In this document: one piece after another, positions 1 to 9,960 of the stretch
Layout of the letters: each line of letters begins with the position of its first letter
How positions within the stretch are numbered: the stretch's first letter is position 1
Assembly (NCBI RefSeq): GCF_020982545.1
Contig: NZ_JAJKLK010000030.1
Location: 186,001-250,000, forward strand
Direction of reading: 5' to 3'
Length of the DNA stretch: 64,000 bases
Source of the DNA: Streptomyces sp. MNU76
GTDB lineage: Bacteria; Actinomycetota; Actinomycetes; Streptomycetales; Streptomycetaceae
Translations under genes and position numbers: made by a program
The notes under the pieces: model-generated
What the model was told of the DNA's origin: nothing
Databases searched by the model: none
The model's input: the letters and a program-made list of their open reading frames with translations, nothing else

Positions 1-661
1 TGGCCGCTCCTGGTGGTTCTGGCCGCGACGGCCGCCGGCGCCGTGACGTGGCGGGCTCTCCGCACAGCGGCCCAGCGCCGCCGGGCCCAGGAACGGCTGG
101 CCACGCTGAGGATCACACTGGCGCAGTTCGATGCCATGGACGACGAGCAGTTCGAGTACGCGCTCAGGGATCTACTGATCCGTGACGGCTGGCAGGCCCG
201 CAAAGTGGGGCAGGCCGGCGACCAGGCCGCAGACGTCATCGGCCAGCACCCCCACCACGGACGCATCGTCCTGCAGGCCAAACACACCCGTACCGGCGGC
301 AAGGTGGGATCGTCGGTGATGTACCAGGTCAACGGCACCGCCCGGCCCGTCCACGGCGCCGATCACGCAGTCGTCGTCACCAACGGAGCCTTCACCCACA
401 ACGCCAAGCAATGGGGAGACCGCCACCACGTCCGCTGGACCGACCGGGACCAGCTGCGCCGCTGGGCCGAGAACGGCATCGCACTGAGACTCCGCCAAGT
501 TCGTTTCCGCAGTTCAGTGGGGCTGGTGTGATGCGCGGTGAGGTCCTCACGCTGACAGGTGGCGTGATCGTTAGCACGAGATCGTCCGGCGCGGGCGTTC
601 TCGCGGGTTCTGGCGTGAGGTTCGGGGCTGCCGCGTAGGTTCCGCGTCGGGAGGGATGTTC

Positions 662-1150
<489 letters not shown>

Positions 1151-1223
1151 CCAGCGGTGTTGGCGGCCGGACGGGCCGATTCCGGCCGTAACGCGAGGGC
1201 CCCCGGCGGGAGTTGGTTGATGT

Positions 1224-2056
1224 GTGACGAAAAACCAGCCCGCCGAGGGCGCTCAGGATGTTGTCTACCAGGTCCGCCTCCCGCTGTCGAAGCGGACCAT
1301 CGATCTCGTCGCCGGCCTGATACGCCGGCGCCGCAACCGGATGCGCTCTGTCTGGCGCAAGGCCGAACCCGGTAAGCAGGCCGTCATCGTGCTCGCCGTC
1401 CTGCGTCACGACCAGCGCCTGGCCGACATGGCCGGCGGCAACGGTGTCGGGGAGTCCACCGTCCGCCGCTGGGTGAAGGAAGTCGTCAAGCTGCTGGCCG
1501 CCCGCGCCCCACGCCTGGACCGCGCGCTGAAGAAGATCGCCCGCAGCGGCGGGTCGTGGTCCTCCTCGACGGCACCCTGATCCGCACCCACCGCCGCACT
1601 GGGAAGGACGACCGGAAGAACTACTCGGGCAAGCACAAGGCCCATGGCCTGCTGTTTCTCGCACTGACCGACGAGAAGGGCAACCTGATCTGGATCTCCG
1701 CAGCCAAGCCCGGCCGGTCCAGCGAGATCACCACCGCCCGCCACAACAAGATCACCGAACACCTGCGGGAAGCCGGCCTCGGCGCCCTGGCCGACCTCGG
1801 CTTCGTCGGCCTCGACGACAAACCCGACGACGACCCGGTGATCATCACCGGCCGCAAGGCCACCCGCAACCACAAGCTGACCGCCGCCGAGAAGGAAGCG
1901 AACCGCCTGGTCAGCCGCGAACGCGCCGCCAACGAACACGGCTTCGCGAACCTCAAGAACTGGCGGATCCTGACCAAGCTCCGCACCGACACCCGGCAGG
2001 CCACCACGCTCCTGCGGGCCCTGCTCGTCCTGGCGAACAGCGAAGTACAGCGCTGA
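1224..2056 (+). pseudogene. IS5-like transposase, frameshifted copy
   Basis: Same protein as the intact 277-aa transposase at 59954-60787. An N-terminal helix-turn-helix (NGVGESTVRRWVKEVVKLL) is followed by a DDE domain with D in VVLLDGTLIRT, D in ADLGFVGLDD and E in ANEHGFANLKNW. At 1551-1553 this copy has GGG where the intact copy has GGGG, which ends the first frame at 1580 and leaves the catalytic part in another frame. Either an inactivating mutation or a homopolymer sequencing error. Starts at GTG 1224. Confidence 0.85.
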
Positions 2057-2262
2057 CGGAGCGGGCGGATGATCTCGCCCCGACGATCATGCCACCTGTC
2101 AGCGTGAGGACCTCACCAACGCATCACACCAGCCCCACTGAACTGCGGAAACGAGCTTGGCGGAGGCTCACTGCACGAACTCCTGCGCCTGCCGGCCAGG
2201 CCCCGCCGCACGGCACGCTGGCGCACGGCCGCCTGAAACGCCCATCGGATGAGGGGGATTCG

Positions 2263-2508
2263 GTGTTCGACGAAGACGGCTCGCTCGACCCGTTCTTGAA
2301 GTTCCTGCTGTACACGGTCGTGATCCTGGGAGTGGCCAAGACACTGTGGGAGTGGCTGACCGGCGATGTGGCGCGCTGGTTCAGCGCCGAACTGTGGAAC
2401 TGGATCACCCAATACCCTTGGTGGACGGGACTCACCGTCGGCGCGGTGCTGCTCTTGACGCTACTGCTCCGGCGGCGCTGTCACGTTGTTGGGTGGGTAG
2501 GTGTCTGA
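2263..2508 (+). CDS. small membrane protein, 3' end replaced by IS6 element
   Basis: Starts at GTG 2263 behind a GAGGGGG ribosome site. The product, about 81 aa, has an acidic N terminus, a membrane segment (FLLYTVVILGVAKTLWEWL), an amphipathic linker and a second membrane segment (WWTGLTVGAVLLLTLLL). The last native codons are the RR pair near 2473; the remaining residues and the stop at 2506-2508 lie inside the IS6 element that begins at 2474, so the true C terminus is lost. Function unknown. Confidence 0.5.
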   Translation: MFDEDGSLDPFLKFLLYTVVILGVAKTLWEWLTGDVARWFSAELWNWITQYPWWTGLTVGAVLLLTLLLRRRCHVVGWVGV

Positions 2509-3336
2509 TGGTGCGTCGTGGCGTGGTGGAGCCCGGTTCCGGGCTGTGCTCAGGCCGTGGTGGAGGGGTAGGCGGCGCTGGTGATCTGCTCCCAGATTGC
2601 GAAGCGGACGGTCATCTCGGCTCGGTAGTGGTGTGCGGACAGCCGGTGGCGTCGGGGTCGGAAGTGGGGTGAGATGCCGCTGAACGCGGCCAGGAACCGC
2701 TGGGCTGCGCCGGTGCTGCGGAAGCCTTTCATCGCTCGTTCGCGCTGCCTTGTTGGCTGGTGGCTGTTCTCCGCCCGGTTGTTCAGCCCCTTGTGGGAGC
2801 GGTGCTCGACGGAGGGCATGACCTCGCGGTGGGCCGCGCCGTAGGAGCGGAGCTTGTCGGTGACGATCACCCGCGGCACCGTGCGGGTCTTCTTCATCAG
2901 CCTGCGCAAGAAGTGCCTGGCCGCGGCTTTGTCCCGGCGGCTCTGTACCAGGATGTCCAGGACGTTGCCGTCCTGGTCGACCGCCCGCCACAGATACTTC
3001 TGTTCCCCATTGATCTTGATGAAGACCTCGTCCAAGTGCCACTTGTCACCAGGTCGGGGCCGGCGGCGGCGCAGCGAATCGGCGTACCGCTGCCCGAACT
3101 TGGCGCACCAGCGGCGCACCGTCTCGTAGGAGAGGACGATCCCGCGCTCGAGCATCAGCTCCTCGACCTCGCGGAAGCTGAGGGGGAAGCGGTGGTACAG
3201 CCACACGCAGCGGGAGATGACCTCGACCGGGTATCGGTGCCCCTTGTACGACGGAGCCACGGCCCCCACGGAACAGCCCCCTCCAACACGATCAACCAGA
3301 AGATCATCCCACCCGCTCAGCCAACGTGACAGCGCC
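2474..3336 (-). mobile_element. IS6-family insertion sequence, copy A
   Basis: 863 bp bounded by perfect inverted repeats GGCGCTGTCACGTTG (2474-2488) and its complement (3322-3336). Encodes one DDE transposase on the minus strand. The 8-bp flanks (GCTCCGGC and CCGATGAC) do not match, so the target duplication is absent and the flanks have probably been rearranged. A diverged copy of the same element lies inverted at 22856-23719. Confidence 0.85.
2550..3269 (-). CDS. IS6-family transposase
   Basis: 239 aa. The catalytic triad typical of IS6 is visible: D in KWHLDEVFIKING, D in VIVTDKLRSY and E in NNRAENSHQPTRQRERAMKGF. The N terminus (SFREVEELMLERGIVLSYETVRRWC) is the usual helix-turn-helix. 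GTG 3269 is chosen because GGAGGGGG stands seven bases upstream, the same arrangement as the TTG start in copy B. Acts by replicative cointegrate formation in this family. Appears intact. Confidence 0.85.
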   Translation of the reverse strand: MGAVAPSYKGHRYPVEVISRCVWLYHRFPLSFREVEELMLERGIVLSYETVRRWCAKFGQRYADSLRRRRPRPGDKWHLDEVFIKINGEQKYLWRAVDQDGNVLDILVQSRRDKAAARHFLRRLMKKTRTVPRVIVTDKLRSYGAAHREVMPSVEHRSHKGLNNRAENSHQPTRQRERAMKGFRSTGAAQRFLAAFSGISPHFRPRRHRLSAHHYRAEMTVRFAIWEQITSAAYPSTTA

Positions 3337-3456
3337 CCGATGACCGCGGTCTGCAGGGTATAGGGGTGGCTCGGGTCGATGGGGCCGGTGCCGGCCGGGG
3401 CGTCGCCGCCACTCAGTGGCGTCACAGCGGTCCCTGGCGAGAGCCCGAGGGTGGGC

Positions 3457-4554
3457 TCAGTCGCCGGATGTCTGCCCCCGGCGAGGCACCTGGGGTGACA
3501 TCGCGGCCGCAGCCTCCGCCTTGGCGTCGCTCACCGCGGCGGCGGCCTGCTTCGCGGCCTCGTCAGCAGCCGCCCCGGCGTCGAGCGAAACCGCCGAGCC
3601 TGCATCGAGCTCTGGAACCCGGTTTGCGTGGGACGTGTCGTCGGCTGCTTTCTCGGGTTGCTCGGGTGCGGGGGGACCCGCCGTCGACTGGTCACCGAAG
3701 GCACTGGTGACGGTCCGAACTGCCTCGGTCAGCTCTCCCGGGATCACCCAGAACGTGTTGCTGTCGCTGCTCGCCAGGTGCGGAAGCGTCTCCAGGTACT
3801 TGTAGGCAAGTACCTTCGGATCGGCATTGTTGCGATGGACGGCCTGGAAGACACGCTCCACCGCCTTGGCCTCGCCGTCCGCCCGCAGGATCATGGCCTG
3901 TTGCGTGCCCTGGGCCTCCAGGATGTCCTTCTGCTTCGTGCCCTCCGCGGTAAGGATCTTGGCTTGCCGCTCCCCTTCGGCGTGCAGGATGGCCGCGCGC
4001 TTGTCCCGCTCGGCCCGCATCTGCTTCTCCATCGCTTCCTTGATGGTGTGCGGTGGATCGATGGCCTTGATCTCGACGCGGTTCACCCGGATGCCCCACT
4101 TGCCGGTGGCGTCGTCGAGGACGGCGCGGAGCCGGGAGTTGATCTCCTCGCGCGAGGTGAGTGTCTCCTCCAGGTCCATGCTGCCGATGACGTTGCGCAG
4201 CGTGGTCACGGTGAGCTGGTCGATCGCCTGGAGGTAGTCGGCGACCTCGTAGGCCGCCGCCCGCGGGTCGGTGATCTGGTAGTAGAGCACAGTGTCGATG
4301 TTCACCACGAGGTTGTCCTCGGTGATCACCGGCCGGGGATCGGAGGAATAGACCTGCTCGCGCACGTCGAGTTTCGTGTTGACGCGGTCCGCCACCGGCA
4401 GCACCAGGTTCAGACCGGGTTGCAGCGTCCGGCGATACCGGCCGAACCGCTCGATGTTGTAGCGGCGCGCCTGCGGGACGATCCGCACGGTGGAGGCCAC
4501 GAGGAAGACGACGACGATGGCCGCCACAAGAATGGGGATGACGACGGGGTCCAC
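3457..4554 (-). CDS. SPFH/Band 7 (stomatin-like) membrane protein
   Basis: 365 aa. One N-terminal membrane anchor (IPILVAAIVVVFLVAS) precedes an SPFH domain, about residues 20-180 (VPQARRYNIERFGRYRRTLQPGLN...). A charged coiled coil with AEGERQAKILTAEGTKQKDILEAQ-type repeats and an Ala-rich C-terminal tail follow. The family forms membrane microdomain scaffolds. It lies just downstream of an NfeD-like gene on the same strand (27-bp gap), the standard NfeD/SPFH pairing, so the two probably form one operon and complex. Family assignment is firm; the substrate or partner beyond NfeD is unknown. Confidence 0.9.
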   Translation of the reverse strand: MDPVVIPILVAAIVVVFLVASTVRIVPQARRYNIERFGRYRRTLQPGLNLVLPVADRVNTKLDVREQVYSSDPRPVITEDNLVVNIDTVLYYQITDPRAAAYEVADYLQAIDQLTVTTLRNVIGSMDLEETLTSREEINSRLRAVLDDATGKWGIRVNRVEIKAIDPPHTIKEAMEKQMRAERDKRAAILHAEGERQAKILTAEGTKQKDILEAQGTQQAMILRADGEAKAVERVFQAVHRNNADPKVLAYKYLETLPHLASSDSNTFWVIPGELTEAVRTVTSAFGDQSTAGPPAPEQPEKAADDTSHANRVPELDAGSAVSLDAGAAADEAAKQAAAAVSDAKAEAAAAMSPQVPRRGQTSGD

Positions 4555-4581
4555 AGTGCCTCCGTTGCTGTGTTCAGCCGC

Positions 4582-5019
4582 TCAGGGAAGGAGTTCGCGG
4601 GGGTAGACGATGGCCGTGGCGCCTTCGATCTCCATGACATCCACCAGCGCTCCCACCGGGATCACCAGGCTTTCGTCGAGGGCGCGGGCGGACCACTCCT
4701 CGCCGGAGAGCTTGATCAGGCCGCGGGTTGCGGTGACCTCCTGCATGACCTCGGCCCGCTTGCCGATCAGCGCGTCACTGCCCTCGCGGGTGAGGGGTTG
4801 CTGTGCCATCTGCCGCAGTGCGACAGGACGGACGAGGAAGAGACCCGCTGCCGCTGCTACCCCGAAGGCGACGAGCTGGCCGAGAACGCCGATGCCCACA
4901 CCGGCGACCACGGCGGCCACCAGCGCGGCGCCCGCCAGCAACCCGAAGACCAGTGTCAGGGTGAAGAACTCCGCGGCACCGAGCACCCCGGCGGTGAGCA
5001 GCCATACGAACCACGGCAT
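4582..5019 (-). CDS. NfeD-like membrane protein
   Basis: 145 aa. Two to three hydrophobic helices (residues about 5-65, containing GVLGAAEFFTLTLVFGLLAGAALVAAVVAG) precede a C-terminal OB-fold-like NfeD domain, with the characteristic GKRAEVMQEVTATRGLIKLSGEEWSA pattern and closing VEIEGATAIVYP-like strand. NfeD proteins partner with SPFH proteins in membrane quality control; the SPFH gene follows immediately. Starts at ATG 5019. Confidence 0.85.
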   Translation of the reverse strand: MPWFVWLLTAGVLGAAEFFTLTLVFGLLAGAALVAAVVAGVGIGVLGQLVAFGVAAAAGLFLVRPVALRQMAQQPLTREGSDALIGKRAEVMQEVTATRGLIKLSGEEWSARALDESLVIPVGALVDVMEIEGATAIVYPRELLP

Positions 5020-5405
5020 CAGATCGCCCTCCTTACAGAGGCCTCCTCCACGAAGCTACCTTCGGTAACGCCGGCAGAACCGACCCGGGAGCCGCGGTCT
5101 TGATCGTTGAATCGTTTGCCCTGACCGGCGGGGTTACATGCGGGCCAGGCTGCGTCATGGCTCCTCCTCCTGCGGGACCGACGGATAGGGTCCATGCCCC
5201 TCCACCGTCACACGCGGCCTTGCGGCATCGCCATCGGGACCAACACCCATTCCGCTGGTACCCGACACCCACTGCCGGCTGGCACCTGGGCGCTGACGAT
5301 GAGTCCCTCCAGCTCACGCAGCCGCTGCAGGTACATATCGGCAGCAAAGGCGCGTTGATCGTGGTAGCTGTTCGAGCGTCCGTTTAGTGCTGTGCGTGCA
5401 AGGAG
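5020..5405. other. intergenic region, no gene seen
   Basis: 386 bases between the NfeD gene and the end of the antiporter gene. Frames here have no recognisable domain. It should contain the promoter of the NfeD/SPFH operon, reading leftward, but I see no convincing promoter or structured leader. Confidence 0.4.
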
Positions 5406-6935
5406 TTACTCGGTCCGCGCCGATGTGGCGGGCTCGGACTCGGGGGCGCCGTGTTCGCCGAGCCAGCGGGCTAGTTTGCCGCGCCGGCCGACGGCCCGCA
5501 GCCGACGCTCCGTGGCTTCCCGGGTGTGGGGGGTGGTGATGAGTAGAAGCTCGTCGCTTGCACGCAGGACGGTGTCGCGGTCGGGGACGAGGGTGGTGCC
5601 GTCGCGGACGATCAGGGTGACGACGGTCGGGGGCGGCAGCCGCAGTTCGAAGACGGCCACGCCGTGCAGCCGTGAGCCCGGTGGGATGGTGACGGTGAGC
5701 AGGTCGGCGTCCAGTACGTCGAGGGGGGCGGTCTCGACCTGGACATCGCGTAGCGCCCCGGGGCGGGTCAAGCGCAGGCGTCCGGCGACGGCGGGCAGGG
5801 TGGGGCCCTGGATGAGGGTGAACAGGACCACGAGGACGAACACGATGTTGAGTACGTCGCGGGCGCCGGCGACCCCGGCGACGATGGGGAAGGTGGCGAG
5901 CACGATGGGGACCGCGCCGCGCAGGCCGGCCCAGGAGATGAACGCCTGCTCACGCCAGGGGATACGGAACGGCAGCAGGCAGGCCAGAACGGAGACGGGG
6001 CGGGCGGCCAGCAGCAGGACCAGTCCGACGATGAGGGCAGGCAAGATCGCGGCGGGCAGTTCGCTGGGATTGACGAGCAGGCCGAGCATGACGAACAGGC
6101 CGATCTGCGCCAGCCAGCCGGCGCCCTCGGCGAATGAACGGGTGGCGGCGCGGTGGGGCAGTTTGGCGTTGCCCAGCACCAGTCCCGACAGGTAGGCGGC
6201 GATGATGCCGCTGGCGTTCACCGCTCCGGCGGCGGCGAAGGCGACGATGCCGAAACCGACCGTGGCCAGCGGGTACAGGCCGGTGGCGGGCAGCGCGATG
6301 TGCCGCAGCGCTGCGGCGCCCAGGCGGCCGATCAGCACTCCGAGCGTGCCGCCGACCGCGAGTTGGTAGAGCAGGTTGCCCAGGAGGGGAGCGGGCCCGG
6401 GCAGGTCGGTGGTGGCGGTGGAGAAGACCAGGACCAGGATGATGGTCGGGGCGTCGTTGAAGCCGGACTCGGCCTCCAGCAGCCCGGTGACCTTCTGCGG
6501 CAGCGGCAGCGCGCGCAGGACGGCGAAGACGGCGGCGGCGTCGGTGGAGGAGACGATCGCACCGAGCAGCAGGGCCAGGTGCCACTCGATGCCCAGGAGC
6601 CAGTGTGCGCCGGCGGCGGTCACCACGACGGAGACGGCCACGCCTGCCGTGGCGAGCACCCCGGCCGGGGCCAGGAGGCGTCGGACGTCGCTCCACTGGG
6701 TGGTCAGGCCGCCTTCGACGAGGATGACGGCCAGGGCTGCGGTGCCCATGGCCTGGGCGAGCTGGGCGTCGTCGAACTCCAGGCCGAGCCCGTCTTCGCC
6801 GGCGATGACGCCGACCGCGAGGAACAGCAGCAGGCTGGGCAGGCCGATGCGGTGAGCCGCGCGGGCGGCGGCGATGCTGGTCAGCAGTACGGCGCCGCCG
6901 ATCAGCAGCGTCAGGTACAGCTCGGACAGGGTCAT
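5406..6935 (-). CDS. CPA1-type potassium/proton antiporter with RCK_C domain
   Basis: 509 aa. Roughly twelve membrane helices span residues 1-390, including GAIVSSTDAAAVFAVLR and EAESGFNDAPTIILVL, the ion-binding motifs of the NhaP/CvrA (CPA1) cation/proton exchangers. A cytoplasmic C-terminal domain (about 410-480, SRLHGVAVFELRLPPPTVVTLIVRDGTTLVPDRD) resembles the TrkA/RCK C-terminal ligand-binding domain, which suggests regulation of K+ efflux by a nucleotide or ion. It likely exchanges K+ (or Na+) for H+ at the plasma membrane. A DUF3040 gene lies just upstream on the same strand (46-bp gap) and may be co-transcribed. Confidence 0.88.
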   Translation of the reverse strand: MTLSELYLTLLIGGAVLLTSIAAARAAHRIGLPSLLLFLAVGVIAGEDGLGLEFDDAQLAQAMGTAALAVILVEGGLTTQWSDVRRLLAPAGVLATAGVAVSVVVTAAGAHWLLGIEWHLALLLGAIVSSTDAAAVFAVLRALPLPQKVTGLLEAESGFNDAPTIILVLVFSTATTDLPGPAPLLGNLLYQLAVGGTLGVLIGRLGAAALRHIALPATGLYPLATVGFGIVAFAAAGAVNASGIIAAYLSGLVLGNAKLPHRAATRSFAEGAGWLAQIGLFVMLGLLVNPSELPAAILPALIVGLVLLLAARPVSVLACLLPFRIPWREQAFISWAGLRGAVPIVLATFPIVAGVAGARDVLNIVFVLVVLFTLIQGPTLPAVAGRLRLTRPGALRDVQVETAPLDVLDADLLTVTIPPGSRLHGVAVFELRLPPPTVVTLIVRDGTTLVPDRDTVLRASDELLLITTPHTREATERRLRAVGRRGKLARWLGEHGAPESEPATSARTE

Positions 6936-6980
6936 CGACGGGCCCTCGTGCCAGCCGCAGCCGCTGGACGGTCGCCGAGG

Positions 6981-7271
6981 TCAGGACCGGGGCGGAGAGG
7001 TGTGGTGTCTGCGCGCGTCACGCTCGGGGTCGAACAGCTCTGCGGCCATACCGGCCAGGACCAGGCCGGTGGCGATGAGCAGCCCGTGGGCCAGGGCGAG
7101 GCCAGTGGCCAGCGCGGCCATGGCGACGGCGAGGAGCAGCCAGGCCCTTGCGTGCCGGTACTCACGCGGCGGGCAGGGGCGGCAGGCCCCAAGAGCGCGG
7201 GCGAACCGGGGATCCTCGCGGTTGAGGAGGGCCTCGATCTCAGTGAGTCGCCTGTCATCGGGTTTGGGCAT
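6981..7271 (-). CDS. DUF3040 small membrane protein
   Basis: About 96 aa. The N terminus (RRLTEIEALLNREDPRFARAL) is the diagnostic DUF3040 motif; it is followed by two hydrophobic helices (ARAWLLLAVAMAALATGLALA and LLIATGLVLAGMAAELF) and a short charged tail. Family function is unknown; these are small actinobacterial membrane proteins. Start at ATG 7271 (MPKPDD) is more likely than 7280. A paralogue lies at 9961-10386. Confidence 0.75.
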   Translation of the reverse strand: MPKPDDRRLTEIEALLNREDPRFARALGACRPCPPREYRHARAWLLLAVAMAALATGLALAHGLLIATGLVLAGMAAELFDPERDARRHHTSPPRS

Positions 7272-8198
7272 GATGCCCACCTCCGGGCACGGGACTGCGG
7301 GCAGGCGTCGCGGTCGACGGTGCGAGCCATCTGCTCTCCTTGGGAGGTCGGGGCATCACGATCACACCAGGAGGAGGGAGTGCAGCCGTACATACGCGGC
7401 CGACACGGCGATGGTGAGGGCGGTGACGATCAGGCCAGAGGGTGAGGTGCCGGAACGAGATCTGGCGGTGGAGCGATCGGCGACACGGAGGGCGACGATT
7501 CCGGTCGGCGGAGGCGCCGGCCCTTGTGGGGTTGCCAGCCGGAACCGCGCCGAGTGCGAGCGCCCGCGGCGGGACGCACGCGGGCTCTGGTCTTCCCTTC
7601 CGGGTGGGCCGACCACCGCAGATCGGGCAGTCGGTGGCGCCGAAGGGCACACTGTGACGGTTGCGGTCGACCATGCCGTAACGCTCACGGCCATTCCTCC
7701 CCCATGCCCGGCCTGCCTGTTCCGGCCGTGCTGACGCCCGCCATACGGCGCACCCATCCAGCCGCCGTGCGACGCAACCGCAGTACCAGCAGGGCCGGGC
7801 CGGACACCGACTCGGTGTGACCTGTGGGCTGTGGTGCTGCGTACATCGGTGCCGGGCTCCTCTCGTGATCCGAAAGACCTGCGGCTTTTCCCGCCCAGTC
7901 AAGAGGGGGCTGTCGAAAGCTGGGCTCGCGTCTGCCGACGCCGCAAGCGGTCGCCTCCGCACGACGGTCAGTGGGCCGACAGCGGGATTGGCTCCACCCT
8001 CACTCGCCACAGGCGGCGGCCGCCATCGGGTCCGACACCCAATTGCGCGCGGGCCAGAGCTGTAGAGGGGACGCGGAAATGGGTGCCAGACCCGATGGAC
8101 GTTCGCCTTGCCCGGCGCAGACTCTGGAGCAGAGCGCCCTGGGGGCAGGCAGCCTTCAGTGACCGGCCGGCCCGCTGTCCACTGCCGGGGAGGCGATA
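7272..8198. other. long intergenic region without a supported gene
   Basis: About 930 bases between DUF3040 (minus) and the histidine kinase (plus). All long frames here are Arg/Pro/Gly-rich with no recognisable domain, and codon-position bias is weak. It should hold divergent promoters for the two flanking operons. I see no IS ends or strong hairpins; it may contain decayed genes. Confidence 0.4.
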
Positions 8199-9563
8199 GT
8201 GGAAGCAAGGACCAGCTTGAGGAGACGGTATCCGGTGCCGTTGTTCTGGAGGATCTTCCTGCTCAACGCCGTGGTGCTGGTCGCAGCCACTGCGCTGCTG
8301 CTGCTGGGCCCGGTCACCGTGTCGGCCCCCGTCCTGCTCGCTGAGGCCGCTGTCCTCAGCGGCGGGCTGGCCGCGATGCTGATCGCCAATGCGCTCCTGC
8401 TGCGCATTGGCCTGGCTCCGCTGCAACGCCTCGCCCGCGCCATGACCAGCACCGACCTGCTGCGCCCCGGTGCCCGCCCGGCTGTCGGCGGTCACGGCGA
8501 GGTTGCCGAACTGATCACCACGTTCAACACGATGCTCGACCGGCTGGAAGCCGAACGCGCCACCAGCGCCGCCCGCGCCCTGACCGCGCAGGAAGCCGAA
8601 CGCCACCGCATCGCCCAGGAACTCCACGACGAGATCGGCCAGACGCTCACGGCCGTCCTGCTCGACCTCAAACGCGTCGCCGACCAAGCACCCGACCCGG
8701 TACGTGAGCAACTGCACCAGGTCCAGGAGACCACCCGCGCCAGCCTGGACGAGATTCGCCGCATCGCCCGCCGCCTGCGCCCCGGCGTCCTTGAGGAACT
8801 CGGCCTGACCAGCTCGCTGAAATCCCTCGCGGCCGAGTTCACCAGCCCCGCCCTGTCCGTACGGCACCACATCGCGCCCGACCTGCCGCCGCTGGGCGAG
8901 AACGCCGAACTCGTCCTCTACCGCGTCGCCCAGGAAAGCCTCACCAACACGGCCCGCCACGCCGACGCCACGCGCGTCGGCCTCACCTTGGAGCGGACCC
9001 CGGACGGCGTAGAACTACGCGTGCGCGACAACGGCCGAGGCATCGAGGGGGCCACCGAAGGGGCGGGCATCCGCGGCATGCGCGAACGCGCCCTGCTCAT
9101 CGGTGCCGGCCTCACCCTCGGCCCCGCCCCCGACGGAGGCACCGAGGTACGCCTGACCGTCCCCACCCCCACCGGAGTCAGTGACCATGACCGAGGCGAC
9201 GCCCACCCGCATCCTGCTGGCCGACGACCACCACCTGGTCCGACGCGGAGTGCGCCTCATCCTCGACAGCGAACCCGACCTCACTGTGGTGGCCGAAGCT
9301 GGCGACGGAGCCGAGGCCATCGAGGCCGCCCATGCCCACCATCCCGACCTGGCCGTCCTCGACATCGCCATGCCCCGCCTGACCGGCCTGCAGGCCGCCC
9401 GCGAACTCTCACGCATCCAGCCGGAGCTGCGCATCCTCATCCTGACGATGTACGACAACGAGCAGTACTTCTTCGAAGCCCTGGCCGCCGGCGCCTCCGG
9501 CTACGTCCTCAAGTCCGTCGCCGACCGCGACCTCGTCGAAGCCTGCCGCGCCACTATGCGTGA
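8199..9563 (+). CDS. NarL-system sensor histidine kinase, stop codon apparently lost
   Basis: Two N-terminal membrane helices (FWRIFLLNAVVLVAATALLLL and VLLAEAAVLSGGLAAMLIANALLLR) flank almost no periplasmic loop. A HAMP-like linker precedes the HisKA_3 phosphoacceptor box (AEAERHRIAQELHDEIGQTLTAV) and the ATPase domain (NAELVLYRVAQESLTNTARHA, DNGRGI, GAGIRGMRERA). The kinase fold ends near 9168 (EVRLTVPTP). The frame then stays open for about 380 bases through the response-regulator gene as Arg/Pro/His-rich residues, which is a shadow, not a domain. A one-base shift would end the gene on the TGA at 9182 or 9188, as usual for these pairs. Likely pairs with the regulator that follows. Confidence 0.75.
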   Translation: MEARTSLRRRYPVPLFWRIFLLNAVVLVAATALLLLGPVTVSAPVLLAEAAVLSGGLAAMLIANALLLRIGLAPLQRLARAMTSTDLLRPGARPAVGGHGEVAELITTFNTMLDRLEAERATSAARALTAQEAERHRIAQELHDEIGQTLTAVLLDLKRVADQAPDPVREQLHQVQETTRASLDEIRRIARRLRPGVLEELGLTSSLKSLAAEFTSPALSVRHHIAPDLPPLGENAELVLYRVAQESLTNTARHADATRVGLTLERTPDGVELRVRDNGRGIEGATEGAGIRGMRERALLIGAGLTLGPAPDGGTEVRLTVPTPTGVSDHDRGDAHPHPAGRRPPPGPTRSAPHPRQRTRPHCGGRSWRRSRGHRGRPCPPSRPGRPRHRHAPPDRPAGRPRTLTHPAGAAHPHPDDVRQRAVLLRSPGRRRLRLRPQVRRRPRPRRSLPRHYA

Positions 9564-9846
9564 CGAACCCTTCCTCTACCCCGGCGCGGTCAACGCCCTC
9601 ATCCGCAACTACCTCGACCGCGTCCGCGAAGGCCAGTCCCTGCCTGCCAGGGCCATCACCGACCGCGAGGAGGAGATCCTCAAACTCGTCGCGGAAGGCC
9701 ACACCTCACAGGAGATCGCCGACATCCTCGTCATCAGCCCCAAGACCGTCGAACGCCACCGCGCCAACCTGCTGCAGAAGCTCGGCCTGAAGGACCGCTT
9801 GGAACTCACTCGCTACGCCATCCGCGTCGGACTGATCGAACCCTGA
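9187..9846 (+). CDS. NarL/LuxR-family response regulator
   Basis: About 219 aa. The receiver domain has the acidic pair in ILLADDHHLVRRG, the phosphoacceptor Asp in LAVLDIAMPRLTG (about residue 59 from this start) and the conserved Lys in GYVLKSV. The C-terminal LuxR-type DNA-binding domain reads ITDREEEILKLVAEGHTSQEIADILVISPKTVERHRANLLQKL. Overlaps or abuts the kinase gene, so the two are co-expressed. ATG 9187 or GTG 9181 could be the start. Neighbours (CBS, DUF3040, USP, NhaA) resemble the stress/dormancy regulon controlled by OsdK/OsdR in S. coelicolor; that comparison is inference. Confidence 0.9.
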   Translation: MTEATPTRILLADDHHLVRRGVRLILDSEPDLTVVAEAGDGAEAIEAAHAHHPDLAVLDIAMPRLTGLQAARELSRIQPELRILILTMYDNEQYFFEALAAGASGYVLKSVADRDLVEACRATMRDEPFLYPGAVNALIRNYLDRVREGQSLPARAITDREEEILKLVAEGHTSQEIADILVISPKTVERHRANLLQKLGLKDRLELTRYAIRVGLIEP

Positions 9847-9960
9847 CCACACGACCAAGGGGGCACCAAACGGCGCCGGCACCGCGGAGAGCAGCCCCGC
9901 GAGCGATCGTGGCGTTCGCGGATGAGTCCCCGTCCCACAGACGCACCGCAGGTGATCGAT

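Noticed and set aside
6153..7445. A 430-aa plus-strand frame across the antiporter
   Set aside because: Antisense shadow rich in Gly, Gln and Asp, with no domain; the antiporter on the minus strand is certain.
7255..8208. A 317-aa minus-strand frame with Arg/Pro-rich sequence
   Set aside because: No domain, no ribosome site and weak codon bias; it overlaps the start of the histidine kinase on the opposite strand.
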